NCBI GenBank assembly: GCA_944321705.1
Contig: CALUMG010000012.1
Location: forward strand, 1-64,000
Reading direction: 5' to 3'
DNA length: 64,000 nt
Source: an uncultured Muribaculaceae bacterium
GTDB lineage: Bacteria > Bacteroidota > Bacteroidia > Bacteroidales > Muribaculaceae
Part shown: piece by piece, positions 8,790 to 17,315 of the stretch
Numbering within the stretch: the stretch's first letter is position 1
Layout of the letters: each line of letters opens with the position of its first letter
Program-made: the position numbers and the translations under genes
The notes under the pieces: model-generated
The model's input: only the letters and a program-made list of their open reading frames with translations
Databases searched by the model: none
What the model was told of the DNA's origin: nothing

Positions 8790-9491
8790 TCATTTGTCGT
8801 TATTCAAAATCTCGAGCAGCTCCTTCACGCCTTCGGTTGCTGTCTTTTTTATCACCGTTACGGGCAGCATGCCAGTCGGGGCCGGGTTGGGGTCTATGTA
8901 GTAAATAGGCACGCCTTTTCTGACATAAGACACGAGTCCGGCTGCCGGATAAACGGCAAACGATGTGCCGATAACGACAAATATGTCGGCATCTCTTGCA
9001 AGCATGGCTGCTGCCTCAAAGTTTGGAACCGGTTCTTGGAAGAAGACAATGTGCGGTCTTACATGGTCGCCATATTTGTCGAGAGTGTCGGTTGAAGTTT
9101 CAAGGCTTCCTCCCGTAACGTCGCGGATGTCATATATGTGGTTTGGATTCTTGATTGAGCGCACTTTCATCAACTCGCCGTGCAGGTGCAGGACGTGAGA
9201 ACTCCCCGCGCGTTCGTGCAGGTCATCGACATTTTGTGTTATTATTCTCACATCAAAGTTTTTTTCGAGCTCTTTAAGTCCGTAATGCGCGGCATTGGGC
9301 TTGCTGTTTACCAGCTGCTTGCGGCGGTCGTTGTAGAATTTGTGTATAAGAGCAGGGTCACGGCGGAATCCGTCGGCGCTGGCCACTTGCATCACCGGAT
9401 ATTTTTCCCAAAGCCCGCCGGCATCGCGAAATGTCGACAAGCCGCTTTCGGCGCTTATCCCTGCGCCTGTGGATACGACTAACTTTTTCAT
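8790..9491 (-). CDS. NAD-dependent protein deacylase, sirtuin without zinc cysteines
   Basis: 233 residues from the ATG at 9491; an upstream in-frame codon at 9515 adds only MTTKPIHV. Sirtuins remove acyl groups from lysines using NAD. The NAD-binding GAGISAESG motif (residues 9-17), TQNVDDLH (85-92) and catalytic His104 in LHLHGE are intact. Y53 and R56 in FYNDRRKQ match the residues that let CobB and SIRT5 accept succinyl or malonyl groups. The stretch between HGE and RPHIVFF normally holds four zinc-binding cysteines; here it has none, and the whole protein has no cysteine at all. It is divergent from the FKBP genes and probably a single-gene unit. Confidence 0.9.
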   Translation of the reverse strand: MKKLVVSTGAGISAESGLSTFRDAGGLWEKYPVMQVASADGFRRDPALIHKFYNDRRKQLVNSKPNAAHYGLKELEKNFDVRIITQNVDDLHERAGSSHVLHLHGELMKVRSIKNPNHIYDIRDVTGGSLETSTDTLDKYGDHVRPHIVFFQEPVPNFEAAAMLARDADIFVVIGTSFAVYPAAGLVSYVRKGVPIYYIDPNPAPTGMLPVTVIKKTATEGVKELLEILNNDK

Positions 9492-9575
9492 AACATGAAT
9501 TGGTTTTGTTGTCAAGCTAATAACAAATTTAATATTTTTTATTCAAAAAGTAATGGTAACAATTATATTTAACTC

Positions 9576-9583
9576 TACCTTTG
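9576..9583 (+). promoter_or_regulatory. -7 element for the FKBP gene pair
   Basis: TACCTTTG, 33 bases before the ATG at 9609. It would start transcription near 9590 and so rules out the upstream TTG at 9588 as the translation start. No clear -33 box. Confidence 0.6.
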
Positions 9584-9608
9584 CACATTGAAAAGAAATT
9601 CCTTGTTT

Positions 9609-10196
9609 ATGGATAAATTAAGTTATGCTTTGGGCCTCAGCATGGGAGGTAATTTCATGCGCTCGGGGATTGAGAAGTTGAATTATGAAGATTTTGCCGC
9701 CGGAGTAAAGGCTGCTTATGAGAACGATCATGGCACGATGACAACCGAAGAGGCGAAAATGGAGGTGAACAAGTATTTTGCTGAAATGGAAGCTCGTCTG
9801 CAAGAAGTCAACAAAAAAGCCGGTGAACAGTATCTTGCTGAGAATGCCAAACGTCCGGAAGTGCATGTCACTGCGAGCGGATTGCAATATCAAATAATTA
9901 AGGAGGGCGAAGGAGAGTCACCGAAAAAAACCGACCGCGTCACGGTGCATTATACGGGCGCATTGATTGACGGACGTGTGTTTGACAGCTCGGTAGAGCG
10001 TGGAGAGCCAGCGACATTTGGCGTGACTCAAGTGATTCCCGGATGGGTCGAGGCTTTGCAGATGATGAAGCCGGGTGCCGAATGGCGCATATTCGTTCCG
10101 TCGGAACTTGCATACGGCCCTAATGGGGCAGGTGGCATCATAGGCCCTAATATGACTCTTATTTTCGACATACGCCTTATAAAAATTGAAAAATAA
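9609..10196 (+). CDS. FKBP-type peptidyl-prolyl cis-trans isomerase
   Basis: 195 residues, no signal peptide, so probably cytoplasmic. The N-terminal half (KLSYALGLSMGGNF onward) is the helical dimerisation region seen in FkpA/FklB/Mip-type proteins. The C-terminal half is a complete FKBP domain: VTVHYTGALIDGRVFDSS, VIPGWVEALQMMKPG and LAYGPNGAGG carry the usual active-site Tyr, Phe, Asp, Val-Ile and Trp. It should help protein folding by turning X-Pro bonds. It is followed 31 bases later by a second FKBP gene that encodes a lipoprotein, so cytoplasm and envelope versions are made together. Confidence 0.92.
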   Translation: MDKLSYALGLSMGGNFMRSGIEKLNYEDFAAGVKAAYENDHGTMTTEEAKMEVNKYFAEMEARLQEVNKKAGEQYLAENAKRPEVHVTASGLQYQIIKEGEGESPKKTDRVTVHYTGALIDGRVFDSSVERGEPATFGVTQVIPGWVEALQMMKPGAEWRIFVPSELAYGPNGAGGIIGPNMTLIFDIRLIKIEK

Positions 10197-10227
10197 CGAG
10201 AATAAACAATACTAATCAAAATAATCA

Positions 10228-11082
10228 ATGAAAAAGTTTTCAATCGTTGTAGTTGCAGCATTGTTGCTGACGACTACGTTGTTTAGTTGCAATGGAAAGA
10301 GCGGCAAGTCATCGACGGCAGTCGACACGTTGAGTGTCATGCTCGGTGAAATGTATGGATATGGCGTTTCGGCCAATGCTTCTCAGATGGATTCTAACAT
10401 GAATCGTGAATCATTCTTGCGCGGCATGGAGTTTATCATGAATGTTGATACTTCGGATGTCGCTTACATGCAAGGAGTGGGATACGCGATGAACTTGCAA
10501 AGAATGTTTACTGCCTTGAGCGAGCAAAACATGATTGACATCGACAAGGCAAAGTTCATGCTTGAATTCAAAAAGGCTTTCTTGAGCGACTCATTAATGG
10601 ATGCAACATTGCTTCAAGGTGAAGTGATGAATCTCATGCAACGCATCACAAAAGAAGCTAAAGAAAAAGACCCCAAGGCGATTGCCAATCGTCAAGCCGG
10701 AGAGGCTTTCATTGCCGAAGCCATGAAGAATGACAGTACATTGAAGCGCACCGAAAGCGGTCTTGTCTATAAGGTGGTAAAAGAAGGCAATGGCAAGTTG
10801 TTCAAGACGACCGACCGTATCATGGCTAAATATAAAGGAACTCATATTGATGGCAAAGTGTTTGACGAAACCAAGGACAATGCCCGTGAAATGAATCCGA
10901 TGGGTGTCATCCAAGGCATGAAAGAAGCCTTCTTGATGATGAGCCCGGGAGCAAAATACATCCTTTATATACCTGGTGACCTTGCTTATGGAGTAGAAGG
11001 CCGCGGCGCAACAATCGGGCCGAATGAAACTCTCGTATTTGAACTTGAAACAATCGAAGTCAAGAAAGACAATAAAAAATAA
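10228..11082 (+). CDS. FKBP-like lipoprotein with altered active site
   Basis: 284 residues. A lipoprotein signal ends in TTLFSC (Cys21), so the product should be anchored in the envelope. Residues about 35-165 form the helical N-terminal region of FkpA-like proteins. Residues about 180-278 form the FKBP domain (KYKGTHIDGKVFDET, LAYGVEGRGATIGPN). Compared with the upstream paralogue the floor tryptophan is replaced (VIQGMKEAF instead of VIPGWVEAL) and Asp-Ser-Ser becomes Asp-Glu-Thr, so isomerase activity may be weak and chaperoning more important. Second gene of the pair; a terminator follows. Confidence 0.85.
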   Translation: MKKFSIVVVAALLLTTTLFSCNGKSGKSSTAVDTLSVMLGEMYGYGVSANASQMDSNMNRESFLRGMEFIMNVDTSDVAYMQGVGYAMNLQRMFTALSEQNMIDIDKAKFMLEFKKAFLSDSLMDATLLQGEVMNLMQRITKEAKEKDPKAIANRQAGEAFIAEAMKNDSTLKRTESGLVYKVVKEGNGKLFKTTDRIMAKYKGTHIDGKVFDETKDNAREMNPMGVIQGMKEAFLMMSPGAKYILYIPGDLAYGVEGRGATIGPNETLVFELETIEVKKDNKK

Positions 11083-11108
11083 ATACAGTATCTTTTAATT
11101 GTTTGACT

Positions 11109-11152
11109 AATGCTGCATGACGAGGCTGTTGCCGCTGTCGTGCAGCATTTTT
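11109..11152 (+). terminator. Terminator after the FKBP genes
   Basis: A stem of about 14 bp (one wobble) between 11109-11122 and 11137-11150 is followed by TTTTTA. It lies 26 bases after the stop of the second FKBP gene. Confidence 0.8.
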
Positions 11153-11375
11153 ATGTTTTATGGCAATGTGGTCGTCTTGTATGGGTCGCGTGCCATTGCT
11201 GGCTTTTTTGTGGCTTGCGCCGAGAATCGGCCGGATTCATGTCGTGGGCGCGATGATTGTGCCGTAATGCCATAAAAATGTTAAATTGGGCGTTATGCTA
11301 TGCAATTTGCCGTAAAAAAACGATTGTTATTTAAAAAATGCAATATATTTGCATATATATTATACTTTACAGTAG

Positions 11376-11849
11376 ATGGAAAAAATTGACAATCTTGACA
11401 GGAAAATCCTGCAAATAATAATGAAGAATGCCCGCATCCCTTCAAAAGATGTTGCAGTGGAATGCGGAGTGTCGCGTGCTGCAATACATCAGCGCATACA
11501 GCGAATGATTGACATGAATGTCATTACCGGGTCGGGTTATAATGTGAATCCTAAAGTTCTTGGGTACGCCACATGCACTTACATAGGGGTGAAGCTTGAG
11601 AGAGGTTCTATGTATCGAAACGTGGTGCCCGAGTTGGAGAAAATACGCGAAGTCGTGGAATGTCATTTTACCACAGGGCCCTACACGATGCTTATAAAAT
11701 TGTATGCTCGAGACAACCAGCATCTGATGGAATTGTTGAACGACAAGATACAGCACATTCCCGGAGTCGTGGCTACCGAGACATTGATATCCCTTGAAAT
11801 GAGCATGAACAGGGAAATTCCTGTTTATCTTGACGAGGAAGAGGAATGA
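11376..11849 (+). CDS. Lrp/AsnC-family transcriptional regulator
   Basis: 157 residues. The N-terminal helix-turn-helix (LDRKILQIIMKNARIPSKD then VSRAAIHQRIQRM, residues 6-45) is followed by the ligand-binding RAM domain (residues 70-145). The family binds DNA as octamers and senses amino acids or similar small molecules. A -7 element TATATTTG at 11344-11351 would give a leader of about 20 bases. It stands alone; the next gene on the same strand is 570 bases away. Its target and ligand cannot be told from the sequence. Confidence 0.92.
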   Translation: MEKIDNLDRKILQIIMKNARIPSKDVAVECGVSRAAIHQRIQRMIDMNVITGSGYNVNPKVLGYATCTYIGVKLERGSMYRNVVPELEKIREVVECHFTTGPYTMLIKLYARDNQHLMELLNDKIQHIPGVVATETLISLEMSMNREIPVYLDEEEE

Positions 11850-12118
11850 TGGCAGTTTCGTGTCCCCTAAGCCGGCTGCAGGCATAGGACGGAGGGTTGG
11901 AAAATGTTGTCGATTGTGGTTAAATCTTGTCAGATTCGCAATTTTACAAAAAAAATGAGCAAATTTACAATGAGCCGAAAGTGTAGCGATGATAACTTTG
12001 CCACACCGATAAAGCATATAATTTAACCTTAAAAAACTGCTAAAAACCTGTCTTTTATTTAAATTGAATTCCTAAGGGGATTTTAGACAAATCAAAGCTA
12101 TAATTTCCGTGTTTATTT

Positions 12119-12150
12119 AAAACCGGTTGCCTGGTCAGGTAGCCGGTTTT
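12119..12150 (+). terminator. Terminator-like hairpin upstream of rsmH
   Basis: A stem of 14 pairs (two G-T wobbles) between 12119-12132 and 12137-12150 with loop ggtc ends in a TTTTTCTT tract. It lies 270 bases after the Lrp stop, so it may end the Lrp transcript or an unannotated small RNA in between. Confidence 0.75.
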
Positions 12151-12303
12151 TCTTGTACGTCCGATGAATTTACAAATGCAAATGCGATAGGTGCAACAAC
12201 CCTGTGCCGTGCGATGAGAATTCGCTCAAAATATGTTATACGGCATGCGTAATTGGTTGTTAATAACTTTTTGTGCCGCAGATGGAAAAAACATGAATTT
12301 AAG

Positions 12304-12336
12304 TTTGTAAATTATCATGATAAATAAGTAACTTTA
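12304..12336 (+). promoter_or_regulatory. Promoter of the division and cell-wall cluster
   Basis: TTTG at 12304-12307, 21 bases, TAACTTTA at 12329-12336. The last base departs from TAnnTTTG. It is the best promoter candidate before rsmH. Confidence 0.6.
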
Positions 12337-12422
12337 CGAAAAAATACGAGAGTGTGTAATGTAAGTCCAAAATACGGGTTTGTAAAAGTCTAATCTATTA
12401 ATTGTCAATAATTTCCAAATGT

Positions 12423-13343
12423 ATGGCTGAAGACGGGAAAATATATCACATTCCGGCGTTGTTGCAAGAAAGCGTCAACGGGTTGGACATTGTGCCCGAT
12501 GGGTGCTATGTGGATGTTACGTTTGGAGGCGGAGGCCATTCTCGTGCCATAATTTCGCGTTTGGGAGATAAGGGCCGCTTGTATGGATTTGACCAAGACA
12601 TGGATGCGTATGCCAACAGGATAGATGACTCGAGATTTACATTTGTACATGGGAATTTCGCATATATTTCCAATTTTTTGCGCTACTATGGAGAAACGGC
12701 TGTCGATGGCATTCTTGCCGATCTCGGTGTGTCGTTCCATCATTTTGACGACCAATCGCGCGGATTCTCTTTCCGTGGCGATGCGGAGCTCGACATGCGC
12801 ATGAACCGTGATGCCGACCATGATGCACGTTATGTGCTTGCCAATTATGACGAAGAACGTCTTGCCAACATATTCTACTTGTATGGTGAATTGAAGGCAT
12901 CGCGTCGAATCGCGGCATCAATAGTCAAGGCAAGGAATAATAGGCCTATCGACACGGTGGAAAGACTGCTGGAAGTGGTGAAGCCTTTCATAAAGGTTTC
13001 GCAAGAGAAAAAAGAGCTGGCTCAGGTGTTTCAGGCTTTGCGCATGGAAGTGAACAATGAGGTGTGGGCTTTGAAGACGATGCTGGAGCAATCGTTGAAA
13101 GTCTTGAAGCCTTCGGGTCGCATAGTAATCATTACATACCATTCGATAGAAGATCGTATTGTCAAGAATTTCTTGAAGACCGGAAATGTAGAAGGTCGTC
13201 AAGAAAAAGATTTTTACGGCCGGGTTGCTACTCCTTTCAAACTCGTTAACAACAAAGTCATAGTGCCAAGTGAGGAAGAAATCGCTCGCAATCCGAGGTC
13301 GCGAAGCGCAAAGTTGCGCATAGCCGAAAAAGGTGTCAGATAA
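12423..13343 (+). CDS. rsmH: 16S rRNA (cytosine1402-N4)-methyltransferase
   Basis: 306 residues from the ATG at 12423; a TTG at 12402 in frame is less likely. The enzyme methylates C1402 of 16S rRNA in the ribosomal P site. SAM-binding YVDVTFGGGGHSRAI (near residue 30) and the MraW motifs DGILADLGVSFHHFD and RGFSFRGDAELDMRMN are intact, as is VITYHSIEDRIVKNF near the C-terminus. First gene of the dcw cluster, as in most bacteria. The usual upstream mraZ regulator is missing. Confidence 0.96.
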   Translation: MAEDGKIYHIPALLQESVNGLDIVPDGCYVDVTFGGGGHSRAIISRLGDKGRLYGFDQDMDAYANRIDDSRFTFVHGNFAYISNFLRYYGETAVDGILADLGVSFHHFDDQSRGFSFRGDAELDMRMNRDADHDARYVLANYDEERLANIFYLYGELKASRRIAASIVKARNNRPIDTVERLLEVVKPFIKVSQEKKELAQVFQALRMEVNNEVWALKTMLEQSLKVLKPSGRIVIITYHSIEDRIVKNFLKTGNVEGRQEKDFYGRVATPFKLVNNKVIVPSEEEIARNPRSRSAKLRIAEKGVR

Positions 13344-13367
13344 TAGTGCTAAATAAGATTAAGAGTT

Positions 13368-13724
13368 ATGACAAAACAGTCGATTTTAATGGGTCTTAAA
13401 CGGTTGCTCAAAGGTATTCTGGGAGTGTTTACCGGTAGGATTGTGTCGGTGAAATTTTGGAAACGCAATTTCCCGGAGGTCGCTCTTTTGTTGTTTGTGG
13501 TGATGGGTTCAATAGCCAATAAATATTCAGGGCAGCTTGAGATGCGACGTATTTCCAATTTGGAATCGAAATTGGAAGTGTCACAGACATATTTCATCCA
13601 ATCAAGTGCCGATTATTTCTCCAAGATAAGAGAAAAAACAATGAGACAGCTTGTCGACACGTTGGGGCTTGACCTGAGGGCTCCGGAGCAACCACCTTAT
13701 AAACTTATTGGAGATGGCGAGTAG
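13368..13724 (+). CDS. FtsL-like cell-division protein
   Basis: 118 residues. A basic cytoplasmic segment is followed by one membrane helix (PEVALLLFVVMGSIANKYS, residues 36-55) and a heptad-rich periplasmic coiled coil (RRISNLESKLEVSQTYF onward). Size, topology and position between rsmH and ftsI are those of FtsL, which links FtsI/FtsW to FtsQ at the septum. The sequence is poorly conserved, as is normal for FtsL. The last 11 bases overlap ftsI. Confidence 0.82.
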   Translation: MTKQSILMGLKRLLKGILGVFTGRIVSVKFWKRNFPEVALLLFVVMGSIANKYSGQLEMRRISNLESKLEVSQTYFIQSSADYFSKIREKTMRQLVDTLGLDLRAPEQPPYKLIGDGE

Positions 13725-15804
13725 GCAAAGGAAAAATAACAAGTCGTTGATAATATGGCGATTCATATTTGTGTCGATGGCAATATCCATTGTCTCGTTC
13801 ATTATTGTGTACCGACTTGTGCAGACGACTGTCGTTAAGGCCGATGCTTGGAATGAAAAGGCCGCAATGTCGTTTAACGACACCGTCATTTCGGTTCCCG
13901 AACGTGGCCGCATCCTTGCCGATAACGGTGCCATACTGGCCGCCAATGTCGTATATTATGATGCCATCATCGACTGGGAAAGTGAAGCCATAAAAGCTGA
14001 TACTTTTTATCATTATTTGCCGGCTCTTGCCGACAGCATGGCTCGTTTCTTCCCTAATGGGAAAAACAGTGACTGGTGGCGTGCCGAATTTGAGGGCAAA
14101 TTCAAAAAGCGTGGGACAGGAGCCCGCGGGCTTAGATCCTACAAGCTGGCAAGCGACCTCACTTATGCTCAGAAAGAACGATTAAGGAAGTTCCCTTTCT
14201 TCAAGAAGGGCCGTAACAAGTCGGGGCTGGTCTTTTATGAGCAATATAAGCGGTGTAAGCCTTTTGGCGATATAGCTTCACGAAGTATCGGTTCGGTACA
14301 TGCCGATGCGAGAGTGATGCATGGCACGTCGGGGCTTGAAAAGGCTCTCGACACGTTGTTGTATGGAAAAGACGGGGAAAAACGCGCTATCCAGTCGACA
14401 GTCCGCACCCTCGCTTGGGAACATGTGCCGGCAGTCGATGGCTACGACATAGTTACTACCATCAACATTGGCATACAGGACATTGTGGAGCAGGAACTCT
14501 ATAACATGTGCAAGGAAGCGGAGCCTGAATGGGCTACTGCCGTTGTGATGGAAGTCGCGACAGGAGAGATAAAGGCGGTGTCCAATTTTGACCTTAACAG
14601 GGCGCGCACCGATTACATAGAACGTATGAATCATGCATTCCTCGGCTATGAAACGGGTTCGGTAATGAAAGTCATATCTATGCTTGTGGCGCTGGAAGAC
14701 AGTATAGTAATTGACACTAATGCGCGAATGGAAACAGGCAGATATTGGAATTACTCGAGGGGCGGTGGCATCACCGACGCGCATGCGAGCGACACTAAAA
14801 GCATTACCGAGGTTATCGCACATTCGTCAAACATCGGTATTGCAAAAATTATAACAGGCAAGTATGGTAATCAGCCGACTGCTTTCAAGGACAGGCTTAC
14901 CGAACTGGGATTTTTCGATTTGTTGCATGTGGGCATAGCCGGAGAGATACCGCCAAGAATGGTATTTGGGAAGCATGATAACGAAAACAGAATCCAATTG
15001 TCGCGCATGTCCTACGGATATGGCGTGACGATTCCGCCCATATACACTCTTGCCATGTATAACGCGATAGCCAATGATGGCATGTTTGTCAGACCGCATC
15101 TGGTGAAGAAATTCATGCATGATGAAATAGCCGATTCGATAGTTCCAATCAGTTATGTGAGAGAACGTATATGCAGCCATGCAAATGCGATAAAACTCAG
15201 GGAGATGATGCGCAGCGTGGTATATGACCCGCATGGGACAGGCAAAAGCCTACGCAATAATCTTGTGGAGCTTGCCGGTAAAACGGGAACATGTTACATA
15301 TCGGAGAACGGGCTTTATACTCGTAAGAAGAGGTACGCGTTTTGCGGCTTTTTCCCTTACGATGCCCCGAAGTATTCATGCATAGTGATTTTTGAAAAAG
15401 GGAAATATGGCGCCGCCCGCAGTTGTGGAAGGGTATTCAAGAACATTGCCTTGAAGATGTATTCAAGAGGCTTGTTGGGCAGCCATGCCGATTATGAAGC
15501 CGATGTCGATTCTTTAGGCCGCGTTGTCAACAGTACGCTTTATGCCAGGGTCGATGGCGGTTATCCTGCCCTTGTGGAACAAGCATCGTTAAAGAATCAC
15601 AGGAAATTCAGGACTCCGGGAACTGTAGCTGCCGGGGAAGTGCCCGATGTCATAGGCTTGGGATTGCGCGATGCGATAAATGTGCTTGAAGGAGCAGGAA
15701 TGAAGGTGAGATTTACCGGGACAGGATATGTGTATAGGCAAAGTTTGCCTCCCGGCTCGAAATTGATAAAAGGTGCAGTGATTGAACTTGCATTGAGAAA
15801 TTAA
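13714..15804 (+). CDS. ftsI: Septal peptidoglycan transpeptidase (PBP3) with PASTA domain
   Basis: 696 residues from the ATG at 13714; an in-frame TTG at 13708 is possible. One N-terminal membrane helix (residues 14-35), a PBP dimerisation domain, then the transpeptidase with SVMK (S316, K319), SSN (371-373) and KTGT (from 523). A single C-terminal PASTA domain covers the last 60 or so residues (VPDVIGLGLRDAINVLEGAG). The enzyme cross-links septal murein together with FtsW and is the target of beta-lactams. It overlaps ftsL by 11 bases. Confidence 0.95.
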   Translation: MASRQRKNNKSLIIWRFIFVSMAISIVSFIIVYRLVQTTVVKADAWNEKAAMSFNDTVISVPERGRILADNGAILAANVVYYDAIIDWESEAIKADTFYHYLPALADSMARFFPNGKNSDWWRAEFEGKFKKRGTGARGLRSYKLASDLTYAQKERLRKFPFFKKGRNKSGLVFYEQYKRCKPFGDIASRSIGSVHADARVMHGTSGLEKALDTLLYGKDGEKRAIQSTVRTLAWEHVPAVDGYDIVTTINIGIQDIVEQELYNMCKEAEPEWATAVVMEVATGEIKAVSNFDLNRARTDYIERMNHAFLGYETGSVMKVISMLVALEDSIVIDTNARMETGRYWNYSRGGGITDAHASDTKSITEVIAHSSNIGIAKIITGKYGNQPTAFKDRLTELGFFDLLHVGIAGEIPPRMVFGKHDNENRIQLSRMSYGYGVTIPPIYTLAMYNAIANDGMFVRPHLVKKFMHDEIADSIVPISYVRERICSHANAIKLREMMRSVVYDPHGTGKSLRNNLVELAGKTGTCYISENGLYTRKKRYAFCGFFPYDAPKYSCIVIFEKGKYGAARSCGRVFKNIALKMYSRGLLGSHADYEADVDSLGRVVNSTLYARVDGGYPALVEQASLKNHRKFRTPGTVAAGEVPDVIGLGLRDAINVLEGAGMKVRFTGTGYVYRQSLPPGSKLIKGAVIELALRN

Positions 15805-15816
15805 AAACGGATTTGT

Positions 15817-17298
15817 ATGGAAAATGAATATAAACCACTTGATAGACTGATCAGCTCGATTGCAGTCAAACAGATAATAGGAGATACCGGTAAAGTCATC
15901 CGTGATTTGGTGTGTGATTCAAGGAAGGTGTCTCCGGGAGTAATGTTTGTGGCCGTGCGAGGTGTGACAGTCGATGCGCACGCTTTCATAGACAAGGCTG
16001 TTTCGGAAGGAGCTGTGGCTGTTGTGTGCGAGCAATTGCCTGAAACAATTGATGGCAATGTGTGTTATGTGGTTGTTGAAAACAGTGCTGTGGCATTGGG
16101 ACACTTGGCTTCGGAGTGGTATGACAATCCGTCATCGCAGTTGTATCTCGTCGGTGTCACGGGGACCAATGGCAAGACGACTACAGCCACTTTGCTATAT
16201 GAAATGTCTCAATTGCTTGGATACAAGGCCGGATTGCTGTCAACGGTAAAAAATATCATTGACAAGAGAGTTGTTCATGCCGACCAAACAACCCCCGACC
16301 CGTTGACATTAAACAGACTATTGCATGAAATGGTGGAAGCCGGATGCGAATATGCTTTTATGGAAGTCAGTTCCCATGCATGTGTTCAGCATCGCATCGA
16401 CGGGCTTGTGTTCAAGGGCGGAATTTTTACTAATCTCACTCGCGACCATCTTGATTATCACAAGACTGTTGATAATTACATCAAAGCAAAGAAAAGTTTC
16501 TTTGACGGACTTCCAAAGGAAGCATTTGCACTTGTCAATGCCGATGATAAAGTTGGACTTGTAATGGTGCAGAACAGTCGGGCCGACAAGCATACATATT
16601 CGTTACGCACCCTTGCCGACTTCAAAGGCAAGATAATCGAAAGTCGCTTGAATGGCACTTTGCTCGACTTGAATGGCAAGGAAGTTGAAGTGTTGTTTAC
16701 CGGCAAGTTCAACGCCTATAATCTTTTGGCAGTGTATGGGGCTTCGATACTACTTGGCTTTCCCGAGGAGGAAGTGATAGTGAAGATGAGCATGCTTGTG
16801 CCTGTGGCCGGACGCTTCCAGACGTTGATTTCTCCTCGTGGATACACAGCCATAGTAGACTATGCACACACTCCCGACGCATTGGTAAATGTGCTTGACA
16901 CTATCAGAGATGTCATTGGAAATAATGGCAAGATAATCACCGTGGTGGGAGCAGGAGGCAATCGTGACAAAGGGAAACGCCCGATAATGGCTCATGAGGC
17001 CGCTACTCGCAGCGACAGGCTTATTCTTACTTCCGATAATCCGCGCTTTGAGAATCCCGATGAGATATTGAAGGACATGGAAGCCGGGCTTGAAGATGCC
17101 GAGCGCAAGCATGTGCTTAAAATTTCTGACCGTCGTGAAGCCATCAAGACTGCCGCTTGTTTTGCCGAACCGGGCGATGTGGTACTTGTGGCCGGCAAGG
17201 GGCATGAAGATTATCAGGAAATTGAAGGAGTCAAGCATCATTTTGATGACAAGGAAGTGCTACAAGAAATTTTCTTGAATGAAAAAGAAGATAAATAA
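15817..17298 (+). CDS. murE: UDP-MurNAc-L-Ala-D-Glu:meso-diaminopimelate ligase
   Basis: 493 residues. It adds the third residue of the murein stem peptide in the cytoplasm using ATP. The Mur ligase P-loop [12 protein letters not shown] (near residue 112), [10 protein letters not shown], and YAHTPDAL are present. DNPR at residues 407-410 is the signature that selects meso-diaminopimelate over lysine, so this organism has DAP-type peptidoglycan, as expected for Bacteroidales. It lies 12 bases after ftsI. Confidence 0.97.
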   Translation: MENEYKPLDRLISSIAVKQIIGDTGKVIRDLVCDSRKVSPGVMFVAVRGVTVDAHAFIDKAVSEGAVAVVCEQLPETIDGNVCYVVVENSAVALGHLASEWYDNPSSQLYLVGVTGTNGKTTTATLLYEMSQLLGYKAGLLSTVKNIIDKRVVHADQTTPDPLTLNRLLHEMVEAGCEYAFMEVSSHACVQHRIDGLVFKGGIFTNLTRDHLDYHKTVDNYIKAKKSFFDGLPKEAFALVNADDKVGLVMVQNSRADKHTYSLRTLADFKGKIIESRLNGTLLDLNGKEVEVLFTGKFNAYNLLAVYGASILLGFPEEEVIVKMSMLVPVAGRFQTLISPRGYTAIVDYAHTPDALVNVLDTIRDVIGNNGKIITVVGAGGNRDKGKRPIMAHEAATRSDRLILTSDNPRFENPDEILKDMEAGLEDAERKHVLKISDRREAIKTAACFAEPGDVVLVAGKGHEDYQEIEGVKHHFDDKEVLQEIFLNEKEDK

Positions 17299-17315
17299 GA
17301 TATAGAATAAGAGAC

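Larger units (their letters stand above)
11850..12422. other. 573-base gap upstream of the division cluster; no mraZ
   Basis: No credible gene on either strand. mraZ, which usually precedes rsmH, is absent. The stretch holds a terminator-like hairpin (12119-12150) and a promoter (12304-12336), listed separately. The expected rsmH transcript has a leader of about 80 bases. Confidence 0.7.
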
